Source: DAOTWP01 sp034435675
GTDB taxonomy: Bacteria; Chloroflexota; Anaerolineae; Aggregatilineales; Phototrophicaceae
Direction of reading: 5' to 3'
DNA: 33,935 nt
Assembly: GCA_034435675.1 (NCBI GenBank)
Contig: DAOTWP010000254.1
Coordinates: 1-33,935, forward strand
Made by a program: the position numbers and the translations under genes. Shown in pieces: positions 17,192 through 24,463 of the stretch. Numbering within the stretch: the stretch's first letter is position 1; every line of letters begins with the position of its first letter. Under the pieces are notes generated by a model, which saw only the letters and a list, made by a program, of their open reading frames with translations, ran no database searches and was not told the DNA's origin.

Positions 17192-17866
17192 ATGTATCAA
17201 CGGTATGCCGTTATTGCGTTGCTGTTGGTTGTGCTGCTGATAGCAGCGTGTGATGCGAATGGCATTGATGTTTCGTCAGTAGTTGTTCAGGGTTCGGGTA
17301 CAGTAGTTACCGAATCGCGTGAAGTCAGCGGCTTTACGGGTGTGAAGCTCGAAACCGGCGCGGCGATCACTATTGATGTCAGCGGCAGTGAGTCGCTGAC
17401 GCTGACTTCTGATGACAATATTGTCGAACTGCTGACCACCGAGGTGCAGGGTAGTATGCTTGTAATCCGCACTCGCGATGGCGAGGGCATCCTGCCGACC
17501 AACGGACTGAGCATCAGCATTACGGCTGCGGCGCTGGATCGTCTGGAGGTGACCGGTGGCGGCTCGTTTAACATCAGCGGGGTCAGCGGGGAAAACTTCC
17601 GGGTAAACGTAACTGGCGCAGCAGACATCACCGTCAGCGGCGAAGTCACACGCCAGAACCTGACCTTCTCTGGTGGTGGTGCGTACAACGGTTTTGAGCT
17701 TGCGACTGAAGAAACCACGATTAACCTCACCGGTGGCGCGACACTGAACGTGGATGCCAGCCGCCGTCTGGATGTGACTATCAGTGGAGCGGGCGTCATC
17801 ACCTACGAAGGCGAGCCGGAAATCACGCGCAATATCACCGGTGTTGGGCAAGTCCGACCGCGCTAG
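17192..17866 (+). CDS. DUF2807 (GIN-domain) lipoprotein
   Basis: A 224-residue exported lipoprotein. The signal peptide ends in LLIAAC with the lipid-attached cysteine at residue 20. The rest is one DUF2807 domain of the putative adhesin-head type: short repeated beta strands such as GFTGVKLETGAAITIDVSG, LEVTGGGSFNISGVSG and VTISGAGVITYEG, which are expected to build a right-handed beta solenoid. AGGGGGA lies about seven bases before the start, and an intrinsic terminator follows 37 bases after the stop, so it is a single-gene unit. Members of the family are anchored outside the membrane; their ligand is generally unknown. Confidence 0.88.
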   Translation: MYQRYAVIALLLVVLLIAACDANGIDVSSVVVQGSGTVVTESREVSGFTGVKLETGAAITIDVSGSESLTLTSDDNIVELLTTEVQGSMLVIRTRDGEGILPTNGLSISITAAALDRLEVTGGGSFNISGVSGENFRVNVTGAADITVSGEVTRQNLTFSGGGAYNGFELATEETTINLTGGATLNVDASRRLDVTISGAGVITYEGEPEITRNITGVGQVRPR

Positions 17867-17903
17867 CCGTTGCACTGCCACCTAACTCAACGCAACCTTT
17901 TCG

Positions 17904-17934
17904 ACCGGGGAGCACAACCAGCTTCCCGGTTTTG
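17904..17934 (+). terminator. Intrinsic terminator after the DUF2807 gene
   Basis: ACCGGGGAGC (17904-17913) pairs with GCTTCCCGGT (17921-17930) with one G-T wobble and a seven-base loop, followed by TTTTGC. From here to 18144 no gene is visible; TACAAT at 18090-18095 is a possible -10 box for the kinase gene. Confidence 0.75.
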
Positions 17935-18144
17935 CTGTCTCTGCCTGGCTCTCTTTGCTGCTGCTCAACCCGCGCTGTGTAGTGATTTTGTTGCTGCGCG
18001 CATTAACCTGATTAGTTCACCTGCTTTGAAATGCGGCTTTGTGCGGAGGATTGGTCGGCAGTGTACCAGCAATCTCTCTTTGGATTCGGTACAATCTCCA
18101 CCCGTTGCAGAATGTCACAGGTGCAGCTACAGAGAGCAAACATT

Positions 18145-21100
18145 ATGCAGGGTGAAGACCCTATTCAGTTTATTGGCAGACGTTACCTGCTGCTTGAAGA
18201 ACTTGGCGGTGGCGGTATGGGCACTGTTTACCGTGCCCGCGACCGCCTGACCGGGCAGATTGTTGCGCTTAAGCGGGTGTTGGCGGCGGTGCAGTCCGAG
18301 GCACTCAGGACACAGCCGCATCGTGCTGCCACGGATCCCGACGCATCACGACTGGCGCTGACGCGCGAATTCCAGACACTTGCCTCTTTGCGCCATCCCA
18401 ACATTATTTCGGTACTTGATTACGGCTTTGATCAGGATGATCGTCCATACTTCACCATGGCACTGCTGGAAAACCCGCGCACGATCCTGCAAGCGGGCGA
18501 AGGACAGCCGCTGCTCACGCGCATCAATTTGCTGATCCAGATGCTGCAAGCGCTGGCGTACCTGCACCGCCGCGAGATTATCCACTGCGATCTGAAACCT
18601 GATAATGCGCTGGTTACGGCGGATGGCACCGTGCGCGTGCTGGATTTTGGGCTGGCAGCGCACCGGGGCGACGGCGGGGGCGACAAGGTTGCCGGGACAC
18701 TGGCATATATTGCGCCGGAAGTGCTGATGGGCGCTGCGCCAGGCGTCGGTGCTGACCTGTATGCTGTTGGTGTGATTGCCTACCAGTTGTTTGTGGGGCG
18801 GCATCCGTTCGACCTCAAAGACGTGACCAGCCTGCTGCAAAGCATTGTCAGCAAAGACCCTGATTTGTCGCCGCTGATTGCCACCGAGCCGCTGTTTGAC
18901 CATGCCGATACCGTCGCGCTGGATGTTCAGCAGGCAGATGTCTACCCCGATGATGTGGAAATTCCGCCAGAAACTGACCTCAGTGTGCAGCTTGCCCTGA
19001 TTCTCAAGCGGCTGCTTAACAAAAAACCAGAGGAACGTTTTCGCAGTGCTGAGGAAACGATTGAAGCGCTTTGTGCGGCTGCCCGCCAGCCCCTGCCGGA
19101 AGAAACGCCCGCCATCCGTGATAGCTTTCTGCAAGCGGCGCAGTTTGTCGGTCGTGAGCTAGAACTGCGCACGCTGGAGACCGCGCTAACACACACGACC
19201 GACCTGCGCGGCGGGGCATGGCTGATCGGCGGTGAAAGCGGTGTAGGCAAAAGCCGCCTGCTGGAAGAACTGCGCACCCGTGCACTGATTCGCGGCGCTT
19301 TGGTGCTGCGTGGGCAGGCAGCCCGCGAAGGCGGCAGGCTGTATCAGGTGTGGGTGGATGTGCTGCGACGGTTGGTGCTCAACACCGAGCCGGATGATGC
19401 AGACGCAGCGGTGCTCAAGGTGCTCATTCCCGATATTGACCAACTGCTGCAACGCCGCATCAGCGCCGATGGGGCGGAGGCAGATCCGTCTACAGTGCAG
19501 CAGCGCGCCGAGGCGATGATCGCTAGCCTGTTTGCCCGGCAGACACAGCCCACGCTGGTGATCCTCGAAGATTTACAGTGGGCGAGCGCCGAGAGTCTTG
19601 CCCTGCTGCGTCATCTGGTGCAGATTACGCCGCCGCTGCCGCTGCTGGTGGTTGGCAGCTACCGCGATGACGAAGCACCGCAGCTTTCGCAAACGCTGCC
19701 GGGCATGCAGGTGCTGCGGCTGCCTCGGCTGGATGCCGATGGTATTGCCGCGCTCAGTGCGTCCATGCTGGGCACCGTGGGCATGCAGGAGCCGGTGGTG
19801 TCGCTGCTCCAGCGCGAAACCGAGGGCAATATCTTCTTCCTGATTGAGGTCGTGCGTGCCCTGATGGAGGAAGCGGGCGGGCGTGAGGGCATTGGCACAA
19901 TGACTCTGCCGACCTCGGTTTTTTCCGGTGGTATTTTGCGCATTGTCCAGCGCCGTCTGGAACGGGTCAGCAAGACCGCGCTGCCGCTGCTGCGTGCGGC
20001 GGCGGTTGCCGGGCGGGCGCTTGATTTGTCGGTGCTGCGGGCGGTGCTGTCTGCGCCTGGTGCGTCGGGCAGCCTTGACGACTGGCTGACCGAGTGCCTT
20101 AACGCAGCGGTGCTGGATGTCTCGGATGGGCAGTGGCGGTTTGCGCACGATAAACTGCGCGAAGGGCTGCTAATCGCCATCCCTGAAGAAGATTTACCCG
20201 CGCTGCATCGTCAGATTGCGCAAGCTGTCGAGACGGTCTACGGCGAGGACGCCGCGCATGTGCCGGTGTTGGTCTCTCACTGGCGTGGGGCAGGTGATGC
20301 GCGCAAAGAGCGCCATTATGCCGGGCTTGCCGCCGAGCAGTTCATCCAGATCAGTGCCTATCATGGGGCAATCACCTATGCGGCGCGGGCGTTGGCATTG
20401 ACTGAAACCTTGGCGGATGAGGACACTGCGCAGTGGAAGATGCGTATGCTGCGCCTGCTGGGGCTGGCGCATCAGCATCTGAATGAGATTGTCCCAGCGC
20501 GGCAGTATTACGAAGACAGCCTGACGCTGGCACGCCAGCGCGGCGAGAAACCGCTGGTGCTGCGGGTGTTGATCAACCTTGCGGACGTGGCGCGTGATCA
20601 GGGCACTTTTGAGCATGCCGAGGCGCACTTGCAGGAAAGCCTGGCGCTGGCAGATGCAATTGATGACCGCGCCGGGCGGGCGCATGCGCTGGGCAGTTAT
20701 GGCGCAATCCGCTATTTGCGCGGTGACCACCAGCAGGCGCGCGAATATCTGGAAAAGAGCCTGGCGCTGTCCCGGCAGTTGAATGACTCCGTGCGTGCCA
20801 GTCATGTGCTGTTGATTCTGGCGAACCTGGCGGCAGAAGAAGGCGCGTTTGGCGAGGCGATTGAGCATTACAACGCTGTGATCGAAACCTTCCGCGCGAT
20901 GGGTGACCGCAATGCAGTCGGGCGCAGTCTGGTCAATTGCGGCGAGTGCCTGCGCCTTAATGGTGATCTCGATGGTGCAAAGGAACGTCTTGCGCAGGGC
21001 TTAAGAATCTTCATGGAGATTGGCGCAGTGGGCTTTGCCAGTGTCGCTAACCTGAATCTGGGCGAGATTGCGCTGGCGCAGGAGCATGTGCTGGATGCAG

Positions 21101-21423
21101 CGACTCACTTCTGCGAAGGGCTGCGCTTGAGCACCAGCGCCGGGGCGCTGCCATTTGCGCTGGCGACCATTGTGGGCTGCGCCAAACTTTGCATGGCGCG
21201 CCAGCGTGAGGCGCGGGCAGTGGAGCTGCTCACCTTTGTGGTGCAGCACCCGGCGGTCTACAAACAGACACTCACCGCGGCACAGCGCCAGCTTGACCTG
21301 CTGCAAAGCCGTTTGCCGCAGGCGGAGTTTCGCGAGTCTCAGGCGCGTGCTGCCGGGCTGGAGTTGTCCGCGCTGGCAGCGCAGTTGATTGCCAAAGACA
21401 TAGCGGATTTAACGCCATCTTAA
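18145..21423 (+). CDS. Ser/Thr kinase fused to an AAA/STAND-type ATPase and TPR repeats
   Basis: A 1092-residue cytoplasmic signalling protein. The start at 18145 (MQGEDPIQFIG) has AGAGAG eight bases upstream; the in-frame ATGs at 18031 and 18112 lack this. The kinase domain spans about 10-290: glycine loop GGGGMGTVY, K43 in VALKRV, catalytic loop HCDLKPDN (D149), DFG at 167, APE in the activation segment. The usual HRD arginine is cysteine. The ATPase domain at about 345-600 has Walker A GGESGVGKS (K369) and Walker B LVILEDLQWA. TPR-like helical repeats fill roughly 740-1030. It resembles PknK-like and AfsR-like kinase-ATPase architectures in which the TPRs act as ligand or partner scaffold. 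No phosphatase or transcription factor is adjacent, so its target is unknown. No membrane span is seen. Confidence 0.92.
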   Translation: MQGEDPIQFIGRRYLLLEELGGGGMGTVYRARDRLTGQIVALKRVLAAVQSEALRTQPHRAATDPDASRLALTREFQTLASLRHPNIISVLDYGFDQDDRPYFTMALLENPRTILQAGEGQPLLTRINLLIQMLQALAYLHRREIIHCDLKPDNALVTADGTVRVLDFGLAAHRGDGGGDKVAGTLAYIAPEVLMGAAPGVGADLYAVGVIAYQLFVGRHPFDLKDVTSLLQSIVSKDPDLSPLIATEPLFDHADTVALDVQQADVYPDDVEIPPETDLSVQLALILKRLLNKKPEERFRSAEETIEALCAAARQPLPEETPAIRDSFLQAAQFVGRELELRTLETALTHTTDLRGGAWLIGGESGVGKSRLLEELRTRALIRGALVLRGQAAREGGRLYQVWVDVLRRLVLNTEPDDADAAVLKVLIPDIDQLLQRRISADGAEADPSTVQQRAEAMIASLFARQTQPTLVILEDLQWASAESLALLRHLVQITPPLPLLVVGSYRDDEAPQLSQTLPGMQVLRLPRLDADGIAALSASMLGTVGMQEPVVSLLQRETEGNIFFLIEVVRALMEEAGGREGIGTMTLPTSVFSGGILRIVQRRLERVSKTALPLLRAAAVAGRALDLSVLRAVLSAPGASGSLDDWLTECLNAAVLDVSDGQWRFAHDKLREGLLIAIPEEDLPALHRQIAQAVETVYGEDAAHVPVLVSHWRGAGDARKERHYAGLAAEQFIQISAYHGAITYAARALALTETLADEDTAQWKMRMLRLLGLAHQHLNEIVPARQYYEDSLTLARQRGEKPLVLRVLINLADVARDQGTFEHAEAHLQESLALADAIDDRAGRAHALGSYGAIRYLRGDHQQAREYLEKSLALSRQLNDSVRASHVLLILANLAAEEGAFGEAIEHYNAVIETFRAMGDRNAVGRSLVNCGECLRLNGDLDGAKERLAQGLRIFMEIGAVGFASVANLNLGEIALAQEHVLDAATHFCEGLRLSTSAGALPFALATIVGCAKLCMARQREARAVELLTFVVQHPAVYKQTLTAAQRQLDLLQSRLPQAEFRESQARAAGLELSALAAQLIAKDIADLTPS

Positions 21424-21432
21424 CGTGCATTG

Positions 21433-21461
21433 TTAGCGCTGTGACATTATGCGGCTATAAT
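21433..21461 (+). promoter_or_regulatory. Promoter candidate for the 97-residue gene
   Basis: A perfect TATAAT (21456-21461) lies 17 bases after TTAGCG (21433-21438), a weak -35 match. Transcription would start near 21468, leaving an 80-base leader before the ATG at 21551. Confidence 0.5.
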
Positions 21462-21550
21462 GCAGCTTGTGGCAGGTGTTGTGCGCCACGCAGCTTCAGG
21501 ATGGAGAATGCAGGACACGAGGTTCTGCACATTAAGAGGAGGAAATATTC

Positions 21551-21844
21551 ATGGCGGAAGAAAAAGGCAAATCCGGTAAGGGCAAACGCCGCAGAGGGTT
21601 ACTGATTCGCGGTGACGACGGCAAGCTGTACTTTATCGGGGATAACGACCTCGAACGCTTTGAGCTTTCCGAAGATGAAGCGAAGAAGATGTCCGAGTCG
21701 CTTGACCTTGACGATCATATTGTGACGGCGTTCAATCCCAAGAGTGTCTCTAAAACGAATGTGCCGCGTGCAGCGGGTTTGTTCATTGTGTTTGTGAACG
21801 TGTCTTCGATCCGCCGCCAGAGTGACGAGGACGAGGACGCCTAG
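21551..21844 (+). CDS. Small highly charged protein of unknown function, 97 residues
   Basis: The protein begins with a Lys/Gly/Arg-rich segment (MAEEKGKSGKGKRRRGLL), continues with a compact stretch LYFIGDNDLERFELSEDEAKK, and ends in an acidic tail (SDEDEDA). No signal peptide, membrane span or cysteine is present. It has one of the best ribosome sites in the window (AAGAGGAGG, eight bases before ATG) and its own TATAAT promoter, so it is probably well expressed. It follows the kinase gene by 127 bases and precedes the YcaO gene by 200. I do not recognise the family. A regulatory or nucleic-acid-associated role would fit the charge pattern, but that is only inference. Confidence 0.8.
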   Translation: MAEEKGKSGKGKRRRGLLIRGDDGKLYFIGDNDLERFELSEDEAKKMSESLDLDDHIVTAFNPKSVSKTNVPRAAGLFIVFVNVSSIRRQSDEDEDA

Positions 21845-21876
21845 GCAGTTAGCATGTGTGAGGGCTGGCAGCAGCA

Positions 21877-21896
21877 GGAGGGTCGTTAAGCCCTCC
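21877..21896. repeat. GGAGGG/CCCTCC hairpin
   Basis: GGAGGG (21877-21882) pairs with CCCTCC (21891-21896) around an eight-base loop, 32 bases after the stop of the 97-residue gene. No T-run follows. It resembles the other G-rich intergenic palindromes of the window and may act as a weak transcript end. The rest of 21845-22045 shows no gene. Confidence 0.45.
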
Positions 21897-22045
21897 CCCC
21901 CGCACAGGCGACCCCTTATCCGTTTACCTGAAGCTCCGAAACCTTTGCGCCTTTTGTGGTTTGATGTTGTCTGGGCGCGCCGCAGCACCAGGCACACACT
22001 GCTTTGACCTTACCCTTTTCCATTCACCGTTATCCGCCCAGACCC

Positions 22046-23359
22046 ATGCCCAGACCCAAACCATACACCCTTCGCCCAACCCTGCTGCCCGGCTTGCAAG
22101 ACCCCGGCATAAAAGGCTTCCGCGACGGCACGCACCGCCTGTTCGCGCCGGAGCGCACGATTCAACGCGCCATGACCTTTGCGCCGGTGATGGGCATTAC
22201 GCGCGTGGCGAACGTAACCGGGCTGGATGTGATCGGTATCCCGGTGGTGATGGTCACGCGCCCCAATGCGCGGGCGCTGGCTGTCTCGCAGGGCAAGGGG
22301 CTGACGCTGGCAGCGGCGAAGGCGTCCGGGCTGATGGAGTCCGTTGAGAGCTATCTCGCGGAAAACATCCAGCAGCCGCTGAAGCTGGCGAGCTACGAGG
22401 CGCTGCGTTATTCGCATAACGTCGTGGACGTGACACTGCTGCCGCAGATGTCCGGCGGCAGATGGCACAACACGCTGCGCACGCTGTGGATTGAGGGCTA
22501 TGACCTGCTGCAGGGGGAGCCAGTCTGGCTGCCGTATGAGCTGGTGCATACGGATTACACACTGCCGTTACCTGATGGCAGCGGCAGTTTTCCGATGACC
22601 TCGAACGGACTGGCGTCGGGCAATCACCTGCTGGAAGCGGTCAGTCACGGCATCAGCGAGGTGGTTGAGCGCGATGCTACAACGCTGTGGCGCTTCAGCC
22701 CGCAGGCAGCGCAGGATGCGGCACGGGTGGACCTGAACACGGTGGATGACCCCGCCTGCCGCGAGGCGCTGGACAAATACGCGGTGGCGCAGATGACCGT
22801 CGCGGTGTGGGACACGACCAGTGATGTGGGGCTGCCCGCCTTCGTCTGCACGATTACGGACCGCGCCGACCAGTCTTTCCGGCGGCTGTACACCACGTCG
22901 GGCATGGGCTGTCACCCCTCACGCGAGATTGCGCTGCTGCGCGCCCTGACCGAGGCAGCACAGAGCCGCCTGACGCTGATCAGCGGGGCACGTGATGACA
23001 TGACGCTGGCGCTGTACGAGCGCCACCGCAGCCCGGATACGCTGCAGGAGGTGCGCGAGCATTTGCAGGGCGTGACGCCCACACGCCTGTTCAGCGCTGC
23101 GCCAACGTTCGGCGGGGAGACGTTTGACGAGGATGTGCGCCACCAGCTAAGCCGCCTCGAACGCGCGGGTATCACGCGCGTGATTGCCGTTGACCTGACG
23201 CACCCGGCGCTGCGTCTGCCAGTCGTGCGCATAGTCATTCCCGGTCTGGAAGCGATCAACGACACGCCCGGGTACACCCCTGGCAGCCGGGCGCGGGCAG
23301 GGGAGCAGGAAAAAGATGAAAGGCGAAAGGAAAACGGCGAAAGTACCAGATTCCGGTGA
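22046..23359 (+). CDS. Free-standing YcaO-family ATP-dependent cyclodehydratase-like enzyme
   Basis: YcaO enzymes use ATP to activate peptide backbone amides, making azolines, thioamides or amidines; some have other roles. The 437-residue protein shows the family's ATP and Mg signatures: SQGKG (81-85) followed by AKASGLMESVESY, and the later EAVSHGISEVVERDA (about 195-210). The family's C-terminal VRIVIPGLE motif is present and is followed by PGYTPGSRAR. The last 20 or so residues (EQEKDERRKENGESTRFR) are a charged tail from an A-rich stretch unlike the rest of the gene. No TfuA, E1-like partner, dehydrogenase or obvious Cys/Ser/Thr-rich precursor is adjacent. The start is uncertain: ATG 22046 and TTG 22004 both lack a ribosome site, so a leaderless transcript is possible. 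Confidence 0.85.
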   Translation: MPRPKPYTLRPTLLPGLQDPGIKGFRDGTHRLFAPERTIQRAMTFAPVMGITRVANVTGLDVIGIPVVMVTRPNARALAVSQGKGLTLAAAKASGLMESVESYLAENIQQPLKLASYEALRYSHNVVDVTLLPQMSGGRWHNTLRTLWIEGYDLLQGEPVWLPYELVHTDYTLPLPDGSGSFPMTSNGLASGNHLLEAVSHGISEVVERDATTLWRFSPQAAQDAARVDLNTVDDPACREALDKYAVAQMTVAVWDTTSDVGLPAFVCTITDRADQSFRRLYTTSGMGCHPSREIALLRALTEAAQSRLTLISGARDDMTLALYERHRSPDTLQEVREHLQGVTPTRLFSAAPTFGGETFDEDVRHQLSRLERAGITRVIAVDLTHPALRLPVVRIVIPGLEAINDTPGYTPGSRARAGEQEKDERRKENGESTRFR

Positions 23360-23399
23360 CAGGCGAACGGGGCGCTGCAGGCGGCTTCACCGGCGCATG

Positions 23400-23415
23400 A
23401 CAGGGGCATCCCTGT
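23400..23415. repeat. ACAGGG/CCCTGT hairpin between convergent genes
   Basis: ACAGGG (23400-23405) and CCCTGT (23410-23415) form a perfect stem around GCAT, between the converging YcaO and cytochrome genes. No T-run follows on either side. Confidence 0.4.
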
Positions 23416-23469
23416 ACCAGTCGCGGATGCGAAAGAGCACACGCACACAGCCGCGCTTTCTCCGTTGAT

Positions 23470-24276
23470 TTAGCGTAGTACAGACGGGTCGCGCAGCACC
23501 AGCAGCACCCCGGCTTTTTGTTCCTCGCTGAGGATTTCGCCCCAGGCGGGCATCAAGCCGCCTTCCAGTCCCAGATTGATGATTTCCAGTAGTTCTGCAT
23601 CGCTTCTGGCACGGATTTCGGGCGTGTCCAGCGTGGGGATGCCGGGCGCACCCTGTCCGTAAATGCCATGACAAGCAGAACAGTAATTTGAGAACACGCC
23701 GATGCCCATCTGTAAGGGGGTGAGAACCTGTTCTTCGGGGTTGAGCAGCGTCAGTGTTGCCGTTTCGTTGTAGCTGACATGATACTGCCCGCTGATGCGC
23801 CCTTCCAGCACAACCGGACCATAGAACTTCACTGCGCAGTCGGTGATATTCAGTTGGATCACGGCGGTGGTGCTGCTGGTGAACACGCCGGTGATGCCGG
23901 TCGTGCCGTCATCGTCGCGGGGCAGCGCGTCAAATTCGATATTGCAGCCGTTGGTCGCCACCAGCGGGGCGGCACTTTCCGGTACATTGGTCGGATAAAG
24001 TGACAGCACACCGCTGACCGCGCCATCTTCGCCCACATCCACCAGAATTTGCATTGGCGGCAGGGGCGTGTTGTTTGCCGCGCGAAAACGAGTGCCCGTC
24101 CAGCGCCCTGGCTGGAGGCTGGCAGTATCCACAGAGGCGGCGGGCAGCACCAGCTTGTTCGTCCCGGTGATGCCGCTGGTCAAAATCAGCGCGAACAATG
24201 CGGCAAAGAGCAGCAGCAGCACGCCTGCGGGTAAAAAGTCTGCCTGCTGTGGTCTGTCGTTGATTTGTTCTGTCAT
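23470..24276 (-). CDS. Membrane-anchored monohaem cytochrome c
   Basis: A 268-residue protein. A single hydrophobic span (residues 15-35) with a short polar N-terminus anchors it, leaving the rest outside. Residues 50-180 form a beta-rich unassigned domain containing two cysteines (CNIEF, DCAVKF). A class I cytochrome c domain follows: haem motif CSACH (C199, C202, H203) and likely axial methionine M242 in GLMPAWG. The last part matches small cbb3-type or alternative-complex cytochromes in layout, so electron transfer at the outer face of the membrane is likely. The N-terminal domain is not recognised and may decide the partner. The ribosome site is weak. The gene lies downstream of, and parallel to, the PhoX-like gene, 187 bases away. 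Confidence 0.85.
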   Translation of the reverse strand: MTEQINDRPQQADFLPAGVLLLLFAALFALILTSGITGTNKLVLPAASVDTASLQPGRWTGTRFRAANNTPLPPMQILVDVGEDGAVSGVLSLYPTNVPESAAPLVATNGCNIEFDALPRDDDGTTGITGVFTSSTTAVIQLNITDCAVKFYGPVVLEGRISGQYHVSYNETATLTLLNPEEQVLTPLQMGIGVFSNYCSACHGIYGQGAPGIPTLDTPEIRARSDAELLEIINLGLEGGLMPAWGEILSEEQKAGVLLVLRDPSVLR

Positions 24277-24337
24277 AGGATTTCTTGTGGGAACTTGAAA
24301 ACGAACAGATGAGAGTGTTTATTGGCTAACAATGCGC

Positions 24338-24429
24338 GCAGGGGCAAAGCATGCCTCGCCCCTGCAGAATGCCTGGCAATCGCTGATCGAGCGGACTGCG
24401 GTAGGGGAGGGTCTCGGACCCTTCCCTAC
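24338..24429. repeat. Pair of intergenic palindromes downstream of the PhoX-like gene
   Basis: The first pairs GCAGGGGC (24338-24345) with GCCCCTGC (24358-24365) around a loop centred on GCATGC. The second pairs GTAGGGGAGGGTC (24401-24413) with GACCCTTCCCTAC (24417-24429), a 13-base stem with one G-T wobble and a three-base loop. They lie in the gap between the PhoX-like stop (24464) and the cytochrome start (24276). Neither has a T-run. Such G-rich palindromes resemble dispersed REP-type elements and may also protect or end the upstream mRNA. Confidence 0.6.
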
Positions 24430-24463
24430 ACAGCCCGTTCTTTTTGAAGCTTTCGAAACGGAA

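Noticed and set aside
21551..21844. 97-residue protein as a classical RiPP precursor
   Set aside because: It lacks a leader/core layout and has no Cys and no Ser/Thr-rich core; it also has its own promoter and strong ribosome site.
22004..22045. Extension of the YcaO protein from TTG 22004
   Set aside because: The extra 14 residues are not family-like and no ribosome site supports the TTG; ATG 22046 is kept, with low certainty.
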